The position numbers and the translations under genes were made by a program. A stretch of DNA of 37,633 nucleotides, taken from a bacterium. Its GTDB lineage: Bacteria > Methylomirabilota > Methylomirabilia > Methylomirabilales > 2-02-FULL-66-22. The DNA is taken from the NCBI GenBank assembly GCA_029580855.1, contig JAKPQH010000138.1:1-37633 (forward strand), given 5' to 3'. Positions 17,297 through 25,972 of the stretch are shown here, one piece after another (positions within the stretch are counted from its first letter, which is position 1; each line of letters starts with the position of its first letter). Below the pieces are notes generated by a model that was not told the DNA's origin, did not search any database, and saw only the letters and a program-made list of their open reading frames with translations.

Positions 17297-18883
17297 TCAC
17301 ACGCGGGGCGGGACCGCCGCCCTGCAGCGGGCCATCCACCGCTCGGTCAACTGCTGCGCGGTCGGCGTGCTTCCCAGGCCGCCCAGGGTCGTGTCCCTGA
17401 GTTCCACCGGCAACAGGGTCTGCACGTTGCGCAGCGCCAGGATCACCTCGTCCGGAGGGACGACGCTCTGGATGCCCGCCAAGGCCATGTCGGCCGCGGC
17501 CAGCGCGTTGGCCACCCCGATGGCGTTCCGCTTGATGCACGGGACCTCCACCGGACCGGCCACCGGATCGCACGCCATCCCCAGCACGCTCTTCAGCGCA
17601 AGCGCCATGGCCTGGGCGGTGTGCTCCGGAGTGCCGCCGCCGAGCTGGGCGCACGCCGCGGCGGCCATGGCGGAGGCCACGCCGATCTCGGACTGGCACC
17701 CGCCCAACGCCCCGGAGACGGGCGCGACACGGGCGATGAGCACGCCGTATATGGCGCCCACCAGCAACGCATCCGTCACTTCCGAAAGAGACGACCTCCG
17801 CTGTTCGGCCAGGACAGAGACCACGCCGGGCAGGACGCCGCAGGAGCCGGCCGTGGGCGCGGCAACCACGCACCCCATGGCCGCGTTCACCTCCATCGAC
17901 GCCAGCGCCCGGGCCACGGCAAGGGGCAGCACCGGTCCCGAGAGGACGCGGCCGGCCTGGATGGCAGCGAGGAGGCGCGAGGCGTCCTTGCCGTCCATGA
18001 GGCCGGCCACCAGCCGATTCTCCCCGTGGAGACCCCGCCGGATGGCATCCTCCATCACCCGCCAGATCCGCTCGAGCATCCGTCGGGTCGCCGGCCCGTC
18101 CAAGCCGCTGCGCTTCGCCTCGTAGGCCATGACGGCCCCCGGAACACTGGTTTGGTTCGCCCGGCAATAGGCCAGCATCTCAGAGACGGATCCAAAGAGC
18201 GGATCGGGATCGCGCGTGGCATACGCGTAGAGCCGCGGCAGCCGCCGCGCCGCGCGGACCCCCGGCAACGCTTCCAGACGGGCTACGGCATCGTCCGGAA
18301 GGGGCGCCTCGGGTCCAATGATGACGAGATCCTCGACGGCTCCGGCAACAAGGTCACACGACACCCGCGCGCCGCCCGCAACCCGGACAATCTCGCCCTG
18401 GAGATTGCTGTCCCGGTCCGCAAACAGCAGAAGCGCCTCGCGCTTGCCGTCGAGATGCACGGCGTGGTCGTCGATGGCGGTCATCACGATCTCGCCCCCG
18501 CCGACGGAAATGCCAACAATCTGGCGGCTCTCGCGGCCCGATCGCACTCGCATCTCGACGGTGTTCGGATTCTTGTCGGAACTGATCTGGGTGCGGATAT
18601 CGACCGAGACGCGCCGGGCCCCGGCCGTTTCCAGGGCGTGGGGCAGGTCGGCGTCATCCACATCCATCCCCAGGAGGCCGGCCACGACGGCAGTGTCCGT
18701 CATATGCCCCTTGTAGGTCTTGGCGAGCGACCCGTAGAAACCCAGCTCGATGGCCTCGGGCTCGCCGCCCAGGATGCGGCGCCCCATCAGGCCGATTCGC
18801 GCGGCGCCCGCGGTGTGGGAGCTGGATGGACCGATCATGACCGGACCGAGGATGTCAAAGATGCTCAGGGCGGGGGCGCTCAT
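17297..18883 (-). CDS. Fe-S L-serine dehydratase-type enzyme (fused beta-alpha)
   Basis: 528 residues joining the serine dehydratase beta domain (GPSSSHTAGAARIG at about 18-31) and alpha domain in one chain. This oxygen-sensitive [4Fe-4S] family turns L-serine to pyruvate and ammonia through an enamine/imine. Cluster cysteines seen: Cys396 (GGCQSEIG), Cys438 (GMACDP) and Cys449 (VPCIKRN); also AAPTAGSCGVLPG. The chain is somewhat longer than single-chain SdaA, and the last Cys is nine residues from the end rather than terminal. Starts with AGAGGAAG upstream. It stands between TRAP dctM and the OCD-family gene, so its substrate may be an imported hydroxy amino acid other than serine. Confidence 0.87.
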   Translation of the reverse strand: MSAPALSIFDILGPVMIGPSSSHTAGAARIGLMGRRILGGEPEAIELGFYGSLAKTYKGHMTDTAVVAGLLGMDVDDADLPHALETAGARRVSVDIRTQISSDKNPNTVEMRVRSGRESRQIVGISVGGGEIVMTAIDDHAVHLDGKREALLLFADRDSNLQGEIVRVAGGARVSCDLVAGAVEDLVIIGPEAPLPDDAVARLEALPGVRAARRLPRLYAYATRDPDPLFGSVSEMLAYCRANQTSVPGAVMAYEAKRSGLDGPATRRMLERIWRVMEDAIRRGLHGENRLVAGLMDGKDASRLLAAIQAGRVLSGPVLPLAVARALASMEVNAAMGCVVAAPTAGSCGVLPGVVSVLAEQRRSSLSEVTDALLVGAIYGVLIARVAPVSGALGGCQSEIGVASAMAAAACAQLGGGTPEHTAQAMALALKSVLGMACDPVAGPVEVPCIKRNAIGVANALAAADMALAGIQSVVPPDEVILALRNVQTLLPVELRDTTLGGLGSTPTAQQLTERWMARCRAAVPPRV

Positions 18884-18920
18884 GTCTCACTTCCTCTGGG
18901 TTCGTAGAAGGCTCCGCATA

Positions 18921-20222
18921 TCACTGCACGTATCCCATCAATCGGGGCAGGTAGAGCGACAGATCCGGCCAATACGTCGTCAAGAACACGATGGGGATGT
19001 ACCCGTAAATCAGAAAGATCATTGTCGGCCCCAGGATCTCCGTGAACTCGCACTTCCCGATCCGCATCCCAAGGTAGAGGATGCTCGCATACGGCGGGGT
19101 GACACCTCCCATGGCGAGATTGACGCCCATGATGGCGGCAAAATGAATCGGATCGATGCCGAGCTGCTTGACGAGCGGCAGAAGCAGCGGGGCGCAGAGG
19201 AGCATTCCGGTGGCGTCGTTGACGATCATCCCGACCAGGAACAGAAAGAGATTGATGACCAGCAGGAGCAGCACCTTGTTTTGCGTCAGGGAGAACACGA
19301 CTTCCACCAGGGTCTGGGGGACTTTCAGGGTGACGTAGACCTGGCTCAGCATCAGGCAGAAGGTGATCATCACCATGATGGCGCCGACGGCTGTGGCCGA
19401 CTCCACCACGAGGGCGAGAAACTCCCGCAGCCTGACCCCGCGATAGATCCAGAACCCGATGGGGATGGCCAGCACGGCCGCCACCGCCGCCGCCTCGGTG
19501 GCCGTGAAGACCCCACCGTAGATCCCGCCGAGGATGATGATGGGAAGACTGAGCGCCGGAATGGCGTTCCAGGTGCGCTGGCCGAACTCCCGCACCATTT
19601 CCGGCAGGGGGAGCCGTCTTTCCAATTTGAGGCCGGGGAAGCGGCGCACCCAGATCAGGTTCACGACGGAGAGGAGGATGGTGATGGCGACGCCGGGCCC
19701 GACCGTCGACAGGAAACAGGCGAGGATGGAGGTCTCGGTGACCCACCCGTACAGGATCATGATGATGCTGGGCGGGATCAGCAACCCCAGGATGGATGAG
19801 ACGGTGACCAGGGCGGTGGCAAATCCCCGGGGATAGCCCTGCTCGATCATCCGCGGGATCATGATGGGGCCGGTCGCCGCGACTCCGGTGAAACCGCTGC
19901 CGGAAATGGCGCCGATGATGGCGCAGGTCACCGCGCAGACAACCCCCAACCCGCCGCGAATCCGGCCGATGAAGATGTCGACGAAATCCAGCAGCCGCTT
20001 CGCGATGCCGCTCCCCGCCATGAGCAGCCCGGCGAAGATGTAGAGCGGCGACGCCAGCAGCACCGTGTTGATCATCTGGTTGAAGCCCCAAACAAAGAGC
20101 GACGTCATATTGACGTCGACAAAAAGCGCCATGAAGAGCAGGGCGCCGCCGAAGCAGAAGGGCAGGGGCACACTCAGCAGGAGCAGAACCACCAGCAGGA
20201 TGACATCCAGGAAGACGACCAT
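18921..20222 (-). CDS. dctM: TRAP transporter large permease (DctM)
   Basis: 433-residue membrane protein, about twelve helices, the ion-coupled translocating subunit of a TRAP importer. Seen: SPLYIFAGLLMAGSGIAKRL, ISGSGFTGVAATGPIMIP, LLIPPSIIMILYG, GGIYGGVFTATEAAA and MGGVTPPYASILYLG, all family signatures. Start 3 bp after the dctQ stop. The downstream gene is the serine dehydratase homologue, 37 bp away. Confidence 0.94.
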   Translation of the reverse strand: MVVFLDVILLVVLLLLSVPLPFCFGGALLFMALFVDVNMTSLFVWGFNQMINTVLLASPLYIFAGLLMAGSGIAKRLLDFVDIFIGRIRGGLGVVCAVTCAIIGAISGSGFTGVAATGPIMIPRMIEQGYPRGFATALVTVSSILGLLIPPSIIMILYGWVTETSILACFLSTVGPGVAITILLSVVNLIWVRRFPGLKLERRLPLPEMVREFGQRTWNAIPALSLPIIILGGIYGGVFTATEAAAVAAVLAIPIGFWIYRGVRLREFLALVVESATAVGAIMVMITFCLMLSQVYVTLKVPQTLVEVVFSLTQNKVLLLLVINLFLFLVGMIVNDATGMLLCAPLLLPLVKQLGIDPIHFAAIMGVNLAMGGVTPPYASILYLGMRIGKCEFTEILGPTMIFLIYGYIPIVFLTTYWPDLSLYLPRLMGYVQ

Positions 20223-20225
20223 GGT

Positions 20226-20729
20226 CTACTCCCCTCCCTTCCGGGCCAGGCGCACGTGATCGGCCAGCTCCCAGGCCGTGTAGATGGACATGAGCAGGAG
20301 GCCGACGAACAGCGCGCACTCGCCGATCACGAGCGGGATGTAGAGCATGTCGCTTTCCTTGCCGACCCGCAGCGCGTACCGCAAGTATCCGTACGCCGCA
20401 TACGTGAGCCAGAGCGCGACCACCAAGGAGATGCCCGCCTTGAGGGCGTTCGCCACGTGTAGCGAGGTTCCGCGAACATACATCGTCACCACGCGGCACT
20501 CGATGTGGTTGCGGTCGCGGGAGGCGATGACGCCGCCGAGGAAGTAGAGCCATATGGTGGGGAACAGCAGCATCTCCTCGATCCCCATGAGGGGATGATG
20601 GAGGACATATCGGAGGATCACCTGGACGAAGACCAGGAACGTGACGGCCAGCATCAAGACGAGTGCCGTCCAGTTCTCGAAGGCGTGCCAGCCTCGGAGC
20701 ACGCGTGACAGGGGGCCTTCGGTCGTCAT
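20226..20729 (-). CDS. dctQ: TRAP transporter small permease (DctQ)
   Basis: 167-residue four-helix protein (VFVQVILRYVLHHPLMGIEE is the typical second-helix segment). Forms the membrane complex with DctM. GGAGGAATCG precedes the ATG. It sits between the opine dehydrogenase-like gene (57 bp) and dctM (3 bp), consistent with one operon. Confidence 0.9.
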   Translation of the reverse strand: MTTEGPLSRVLRGWHAFENWTALVLMLAVTFLVFVQVILRYVLHHPLMGIEEMLLFPTIWLYFLGGVIASRDRNHIECRVVTMYVRGTSLHVANALKAGISLVVALWLTYAAYGYLRYALRVGKESDMLYIPLVIGECALFVGLLLMSIYTAWELADHVRLARKGGE

Positions 20730-20786
20730 CGATTCCTCCTGTGGGCCCCGGACCCAGGGATCGAGGGCCCACGACGCGGGCCGCCG

Positions 20787-21872
20787 TCACCGCGACTCGA
20801 TGGTCATCCTCCGGATTTCCTCGGGCCCCGCGCCGGCCAGCCCGAGTTTTTCCAGGGAGCGCCCCTCGCGCCAGAAATCGCGGCCGAGCAGCGTGCCGCC
20901 GAGCTCCACCACCGCGCGCATGAGAGGCGTCGGCACCCCCAGCGCCCCGCCCAGGGCGGACAGCGGGACGAGGCCCGTCGGGATGTCCTCGAAGAGATAG
21001 CGGGTCTGAAGGGTTGCCGGCCCCCTGATGCCGTCGTAGCCGCGCACCTGCTGGACCGTCTCGTACAGGGTGCCTCCCCGGGTCCCGTAGCTTGCGGCGT
21101 ACCATTCGACGAGGGAGGGGACGCGGACGCCAAGCCGCGCGGCGACCGCCAATCGCTCGCCGTCGATGGATTCGACGACGCGGGCAATGGAGGGCGTCAC
21201 GCCTTCACCGTAGTACTCGAAGACCGCCCGAGATTCGATCCGCCCGGCGTTGAGAAGCGTGGGGGCGGGATGCATCATGGCGTTCATGTTGGTCAGGCTG
21301 GTCTCCAGGACACTGGATGCGGGGACAAACTGTGGAAAAGCCGCGTTGAGCGTCTCCGCCACCTCCCGCGCCGCGCCCGCCGGGAGCGCGGCGACGGCCA
21401 CGTGGTCCTTGATCCCGTGGATGACCGCTTCGCCCGGCTTCGGGCTGCGGCACGCGTAGAGCAGCGTGTCGGTTTCCGCCACGGTCACCCGGGCACGACA
21501 CCCGTGCCCGCGCAGCGCCGCGCGAACTTCCAGGGCACCGCCCGTTGCCCCCGGGTTGAGCACCACGACCTGTCCGTCCCGCAGGTGGGGAGCCATGGTC
21601 TTTGCCACGGAGCCGTGGTACACGGCCGGAAGGACCACCATGACCACCGCCGCGCCTTCGACGGCCTCGGCCATGTCCCCGGTGACAAGCGGTACCCGCA
21701 CCTCGCCCGCGACGGCTCCCGAGACGGTGATGGAGCCGCGCCGCCGCAACGCCTGAACCTTTTCGGGCTCGACGTCCCAGAGCCGCACCGGGAAGCCGAG
21801 GAGGCCCAGATGGGCGGCCATGCTCTGGCCGCCGTTGCCCGCTCCGATGATCGCAAAGCGCAGAGCATTCAT
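20787..21872 (-). CDS. NAD(P)-dependent octopine/nopaline dehydrogenase family enzyme
   Basis: 361 residues. Opine dehydrogenases reductively condense an amino acid with a 2-oxo acid, or run in reverse. Seen: N-terminal Rossmann motif AIIGAGNGGQSMAAHL (8-22), LNPGATGGALEV, and the helical opine domain with the catalytic-type His201 in MMHPAPTLLNAGRIE. First gene of the TRAP-linked operon. In transcription order it precedes dctQ, dctM, the serine dehydratase homologue, the OCD-family gene and dctP. Whether it works in synthesis or breakdown cannot be read from sequence; operon context favours breakdown of an imported N-substituted amino acid. Confidence 0.85.
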   Translation of the reverse strand: MNALRFAIIGAGNGGQSMAAHLGLLGFPVRLWDVEPEKVQALRRRGSITVSGAVAGEVRVPLVTGDMAEAVEGAAVVMVVLPAVYHGSVAKTMAPHLRDGQVVVLNPGATGGALEVRAALRGHGCRARVTVAETDTLLYACRSPKPGEAVIHGIKDHVAVAALPAGAAREVAETLNAAFPQFVPASSVLETSLTNMNAMMHPAPTLLNAGRIESRAVFEYYGEGVTPSIARVVESIDGERLAVAARLGVRVPSLVEWYAASYGTRGGTLYETVQQVRGYDGIRGPATLQTRYLFEDIPTGLVPLSALGGALGVPTPLMRAVVELGGTLLGRDFWREGRSLEKLGLAGAGPEEIRRMTIESR

Positions 21873-22135
21873 CGCCCGCCTCCCCGGGGGTCAGTCTCCC
21901 GCTCGCATCCCGCCGTTGCGCAGCCGGGACCCCATCCCGTCATTTTTGCAAGAATCCTGCGGCGGGTTTTCACGACGGCGTCCGGTATCTCGCATCCCGG
22001 GGCGTTCGTCCGGGGGATCGCAGAGGAAAGCGCGACAGCTTCCCCGGCGTTCCGCAGGCTCCCGACGCCGCGGCTATGCGCCGCCGCTCTTTGGAGCCGG
22101 GTCTGATGTCGGAGCCGCCCTTCTGAATGCCTCTC

Positions 22136-22165
22136 TTTATCGTTCACCGCATGGACAAAAGTCAA
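22136..22165 (-). promoter_or_regulatory. Candidate promoter for the opine dehydrogenase-TRAP operon
   Basis: Minus strand: TTGACT (22165-22160), 18-bp spacer, GATAAA (22141-22136). Five and four consensus matches respectively. It is the A+T-richest part of the intergenic region and lies just past a terminator-like hairpin, as expected for a new transcription unit. The implied leader to the ATG at 21872 is about 255 bases. Confidence 0.45.
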
Positions 22166-22188
22166 ACCATGTTTTTCGAAAGGGGTGC

Positions 22189-22207
22189 GTTCCCGATGTG
22201 CGGGAAC
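22189..22207 (-). terminator. Stem-loop ending the ABC-deacylase unit
   Basis: Perfect 7-bp stem GTTCCCG/CGGGAAC (22189-22195 with 22201-22207), 5-nt loop, 60 bases past the D-aminoacylase stop on the minus strand. Followed by GCACCCCTTT, a weak T-run. It separates two transcription units. Confidence 0.4.
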
Positions 22208-22266
22208 CCATCCACCGCCCACCGCCGCCAAAAGCGAAATCGAAAAGAGCCGGCGCATCCGGTCCC

Positions 22267-23862
22267 CTACCGACCGCCGCGCCGGCAGAACCGGCCGGCC
22301 CGCTCGCCCGTCATCCGGTCACCATGGACGACCAGCCGTCCGCCCACCGTCACCGCCGCGAGTCCCACCGGATACCGGCAGGGGTCCTCGAACGTCGCCG
22401 TGTCGCTGAACGTGTCCGGGTCGAAGAGCACGGCGTCGGCCTGGCGACCGACCTGGATTCGGCCGCGATCGGCGAGACCCAGCCGGTCGGCGCTGGCGGC
22501 GGTCATCTTCCGGACGGCGTCTTCCAGCGACAGGCTCCGGAGCTCGCGGACGAACCGCCGGATCACGCGGGGGAACGTGCCGTAGACGCGGGGGTGGGGC
22601 CGGCCGCCCCGGGGGGCGCCATCGGAGCCGATCATGGCAAACGGCAGGGTCAAGAAGCGCGCCACGTTCTCCTCGTGCATGGAGCCGGCGATGATGTTCA
22701 CTGCCCCCCGCTCCAGGAGCAGGAGATCCATGACCCACTCGAAGGGATCGGCGCCGCCGGCCAGCGCCGCCCGGGCGACGCTCTGCCCCTGCAGGTGCTG
22801 CCGTTCCGGCGAGTCGAGCGCCGAGATGACGATCTTCTCCCAGCCGGCGTTGTGGTAGATGTTTTCCCAGCCGGGAAGCCCCTCGCGGATGTCGCGGACG
22901 ATCTTGGCGCGCTCGGCCGGGTTCGCAAGGCGGGCGACAAGCCCGTCCGTGCCGCCCTCCAGCGCCCAGGGCGGGATGACCGCTTTCAGACTGGTGCTGG
23001 AGAAGTGATAGGGGTAGACGTCGCAGGTGACGTCCATCCCGTCGCGGCGGGCGGCCTCGATCTTGGCCACGGCGGCGTCGGCCTTGGCCCAGTTGCGCGT
23101 CCCGGCCGCCTTGAGGTGCGAGATGTGGACCGGGACCCCGGAGCCCCGGCCGACGGCGAGGGCCTCGTCCAGCGCGTCGAGAAGCCCCTCCGCTTCGTTT
23201 CGGATGTGGCTCGCGTAATAGCCGCCGCGCCGCCCGACGACCCGGCCCAGGGCGATGACCTCGTCGGTGGTGGCGAAGAGGCCCGGGGCGTAATAGAGTC
23301 CGGTGGACATCCCGACCGCTCCGGCGTCCAGGGCGTCGCCCAGCAACCCGGCCATGGTGTCCAGCTCGGTGGGCGTCGCGGGCCGGTTGGCAAACCCCAT
23401 GGCGGCGACACGCAGCGTGCCGTGGCCCACCAGGCCCGCCACGTTCACGACGGGTCGCGAGCCCTCGACCTTCGCCGCGTATTGGCCGTACGTCTGCCAG
23501 TCCGGCGCCCCACGGAAGCGGTCCGGGCCGCCCAGGCAGTAGTCCACCCCCATCTGCTTCCGCAGGGGTGCCAGCGGCGCCAGCGACGCGCCGCAGTTGC
23601 CGACCACCTCCAGCGTCACGCCCTGGCGGATCTTGATCTCGCCGGCCGGCTCTTCGAGATGATAGGCGTCGGAGTGGCAGTGCAGGTCGATAAAGCCCGG
23701 GGCCAGCGCCAGTCCCAGCGCCGGGACGATCTGCGCGGCCCGGGCCTCGAGGCGCGGCGCCACGGCCGCGAAGCGGCCATCGGCCATGGCCACGTCCGCC
23801 ACAAAACCCGGTGTGCCCGTCCCGTCGATGACCAAGGCCTGGCGGAACAGGAGATCGAACAT
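22267..23862 (-). CDS. N-acyl-D-amino-acid deacylase family amidohydrolase
   Basis: 531-residue metal-dependent amidohydrolase of the D-aminoacylase type, releasing D-amino acids from N-acyl forms. Seen: LVIDGTGTP-like start, metal site APGFIDLHCHSD (His61, His63), metal-bridging region EVVGNCGASLAP with Cys90, HISHLKAAGTRNW, and the late MIGSDGAPRGG with the catalytic Asp. AGGGGGGCCCC precedes the ATG, 10 bp after the M20 gene stop. Last gene of the ABC-importer operon. The family also includes dihydroorotase-like and hydantoinase-like enzymes, so the exact substrate is open. Confidence 0.88.
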   Translation of the reverse strand: MFDLLFRQALVIDGTGTPGFVADVAMADGRFAAVAPRLEARAAQIVPALGLALAPGFIDLHCHSDAYHLEEPAGEIKIRQGVTLEVVGNCGASLAPLAPLRKQMGVDYCLGGPDRFRGAPDWQTYGQYAAKVEGSRPVVNVAGLVGHGTLRVAAMGFANRPATPTELDTMAGLLGDALDAGAVGMSTGLYYAPGLFATTDEVIALGRVVGRRGGYYASHIRNEAEGLLDALDEALAVGRGSGVPVHISHLKAAGTRNWAKADAAVAKIEAARRDGMDVTCDVYPYHFSSTSLKAVIPPWALEGGTDGLVARLANPAERAKIVRDIREGLPGWENIYHNAGWEKIVISALDSPERQHLQGQSVARAALAGGADPFEWVMDLLLLERGAVNIIAGSMHEENVARFLTLPFAMIGSDGAPRGGRPHPRVYGTFPRVIRRFVRELRSLSLEDAVRKMTAASADRLGLADRGRIQVGRQADAVLFDPDTFSDTATFEDPCRYPVGLAAVTVGGRLVVHGDRMTGERAGRFCRRGGR

Positions 23863-23872
23863 GGGGCCCCCC

Positions 23873-25063
23873 TCAGCGACGATCCGCTGCGCGTCGCAGA
23901 TGCTCGCGGGCCTCGGCCCGGGCGGCGGGGTTGTACGCGAGATCGAGGGCCGAGAGCGCCAGGACTTTGGCGGCCGTCAGCGTGGCCTCGATGCCGCGCG
24001 GCGCGACGGTGTCCTCCGCCAGCTCCTTGGAGTGCGGCCGCGCAGTCGTCATGGCGAAGTGAAACTGGATGGACGGCGTGACCCACGTCACGCCGCCCAC
24101 GTCCGTCACGCCGCCGTCCCCGCCCTCGTCGGCCGGGATGGCCTGGCCGAGGTATTCGAAATTGCGCCGGACGGCCTCCCGCAGGACAGGGTGCTCCAGC
24201 GTTTCGCGGAACAGCGGCTCGTGGTGGCGGAACTCGACGCGGGCTCCCGCCGCGAGCGCCGCCCCTTCCGCCGCCTGCCGCACCTTTGGCAGGACGACCT
24301 GCTCCAGGTAGCGCCAGTCCCTGGCCCGAACCGTGAAACGCGCCTGGGCCGTCTCGGGGACGATGTTCTGCGCATCCCCGCCGTGGGTGACGATGCCCGC
24401 GACCCGGACGTCGTCGCGGAGACTGTTCTTGAGGTTGCGGATCTGCGTGTAGGCCATGACCAGGGCGTCGAGCGCGTTGACCCCGTCCTCGGGGCTGGCG
24501 CCCGCGTGCGAGGCCCGACCGCGGAATGTCAGTTCCAGCGGATGGCTGGCCCACGACCTGCCGCCGAGGTCGTTGCGCCGGCTCGGGTGCGCGATAAACG
24601 CCGCATCCACGTCCGCGAACATCCCCGCGTCCACCATGGCCAGCTTCCCGCCCACCGTCTCTTCCGCCGGGGTCCCGATGAGGAGCCAGCGGCCCTCCCT
24701 GTCCGGCGGGACCGTGTGCCGGCACGCCAGGACCGCCGCGGTCGAGCTGGCCGCAATCAGGTTGTGTCCGCAGCCGTGGCCGACCCCCGGCAGCGCGTCG
24801 TACTCCGCCAGGAACGCGATCGTCGGGCGCCCCACGCCGAAGCCCGCCCGGAACGCGGTCGCCATCCCCGCGAGGTTTCCCTCGACGGAGAACCCGTCAT
24901 CCTCCAGGAGGGACCGGATCTTCCGGCTGGCGAAGACCTCGGCCAGGCCGAGCTCGGGATTCCGGTACAGCGAGACGGCGATGTCCTCGATCAGCGGCCG
25001 GTACCCATCGACACGAGAAACGACCGTCTGTCTGAGTGCTTCGGGTGTCGTGAACTCGATCAT
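23873..25063 (-). CDS. M20 family amidohydrolase (p-aminobenzoyl-glutamate hydrolase/AbgB-like)
   Basis: 396-residue zinc peptidase/amidohydrolase. ATG at 25063, preceded by GGAGCCAAGG; an upstream start is possible but has no ribosome site. Seen: GVGHGCGHNLIAASS (His96, Cys98, His100), the M20D metal motif; IGTPAEETVGGK with the catalytic Glu; RGRASHAGASPEDGVNALDA from the dimerisation domain; and late TPSIQFHFA. Members cleave N-acyl or peptide bonds of amino acid conjugates, including p-aminobenzoyl-glutamate. Lies 66 bp after the DppC-type permease gene, so it probably acts on what the ABC importer brings in. Confidence 0.87.
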   Translation of the reverse strand: MIEFTTPEALRQTVVSRVDGYRPLIEDIAVSLYRNPELGLAEVFASRKIRSLLEDDGFSVEGNLAGMATAFRAGFGVGRPTIAFLAEYDALPGVGHGCGHNLIAASSTAAVLACRHTVPPDREGRWLLIGTPAEETVGGKLAMVDAGMFADVDAAFIAHPSRRNDLGGRSWASHPLELTFRGRASHAGASPEDGVNALDALVMAYTQIRNLKNSLRDDVRVAGIVTHGGDAQNIVPETAQARFTVRARDWRYLEQVVLPKVRQAAEGAALAAGARVEFRHHEPLFRETLEHPVLREAVRRNFEYLGQAIPADEGGDGGVTDVGGVTWVTPSIQFHFAMTTARPHSKELAEDTVAPRGIEATLTAAKVLALSALDLAYNPAARAEAREHLRRAADRR

Positions 25064-25129
25064 ACGCCTTGGCTCCGTCGGGGGTGATGCGGGGCCGCCT
25101 CGGCCCGTGCGCAAGACCGCTTTCCGATG

Positions 25130-25972
25130 TCAGTGTCGGTGACGCGTGGTGTGGGGGTCAAGGAAGTCGCGCAAGCCGTCCCCCAACAGGTTCAATCCCA
25201 GCACCGTCAGGAAGATGGCCACACCCGGAAACACCGAGACCCAGGGGGCCGTGAAGAGCTGATCCCTGGCCTGGGAGAGCATGCTCCCCCACGACGGGGT
25301 CGGGGGCTGGACCCCGAGACCGAGAAACGAGAGCGACGCCTCCAGGAGGATGGCTCCCGCCACGCCCAGCGTGGCAATAACCAGGATGGGGCCCAGAACG
25401 TTGGGGAGAATCTGGGTGAACATGAGTCGGACGCGGCCGTAACCGAGCGCGCGGGCGGCCTGCACGTACTCCAGCGACCGCGCCGAGAGAACCTGCGAGC
25501 GCGTGATCCGGCAGGAATACGACCAGTTGGTGAATCCCAGGGCGATGAACACGTTGAAAAGCCCGGGTCCGAGCAGCGCGACGATGGCCAAGGCGAAGAT
25601 CAGGGAGGGGATGGAGAGCATGATGTTGGTCAACCCCATGACCAGGTCGTCCCACCATCTGCCAAAGAAGCCGGCGGTGAGGCCCAGGACGACCCCGATC
25701 AGGCTGTTGAGCCCCTGGCTGATCAGCCCCACGGCGAGCGAGACACGCGCGCCGTAAATCACCCGCGAAAGGATGTCCCGCCCCTGGGCATCGGTGCCGA
25801 AGAGGAACTGCCGACTGGGCGCTTCCAGCGCATACATGAGGTTGGCGTCGTCCACGGGATCGTACGGGGCTACCCAGGCGGCGAGGACGGCCGTCAGGCT
25901 CATCAGGCCGACGATGGCCCCGCCGACGAGAATGTTGGTACGGGTCTTGAGGATCGTCCTCAGCGTGTTCAT
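25130..25972 (-). CDS. ABC importer permease, DppC/OppC type
   Basis: 280-residue inner-membrane permease of the peptide/opine/nickel ABC family. Seen: N-terminal MNTLRTILKTRTN then one helix, the DppC-type periplasmic segment APYDPVDDANLMY and FGTDAQGRDILSRVIYGARVS, the permease core, and the EAA-type loop EYVQAARALGYGRVRLMF that contacts the ATPase; SFLGLGVQPPTPSWG near the end. ATG overlaps the stop of the DppB-type gene (ATGA). Confidence 0.93.
   Translation of the reverse strand: MNTLRTILKTRTNILVGGAIVGLMSLTAVLAAWVAPYDPVDDANLMYALEAPSRQFLFGTDAQGRDILSRVIYGARVSLAVGLISQGLNSLIGVVLGLTAGFFGRWWDDLVMGLTNIMLSIPSLIFALAIVALLGPGLFNVFIALGFTNWSYSCRITRSQVLSARSLEYVQAARALGYGRVRLMFTQILPNVLGPILVIATLGVAGAILLEASLSFLGLGVQPPTPSWGSMLSQARDQLFTAPWVSVFPGVAIFLTVLGLNLLGDGLRDFLDPHTTRHRH

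Larger units (their letters stand above)
21873..22266 (-). other. Intergenic control region upstream of the opine dehydrogenase operon
   Basis: 394 bp between two genes of the same strand. Holds a stem-loop (22189-22207), a candidate minus-strand promoter (22136-22165) and then roughly 260 bp of leader with no recognisable coding. A 129-residue open frame over most of it shows no motif and is not called. Confidence 0.45.

Noticed and set aside
14597..18907. A plus-strand open frame of more than 1400 codons
   Set aside because: It runs antisense to dctP, the OCD-family gene and the serine dehydratase homologue, all of which have clear motifs and ribosome sites. The antisense product has shadow-type Arg/His/Asp-rich composition and no domain.
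21869..22258. A 129-codon minus-strand frame upstream of the opine dehydrogenase
   Set aside because: It covers a hairpin and the candidate promoter and has no recognisable protein features; more likely leader DNA.
21820..24081. A 753-codon plus-strand open frame
   Set aside because: Antisense to the D-aminoacylase gene; no motif. Long antisense frames are expected in G+C-rich DNA with strong third-position bias.
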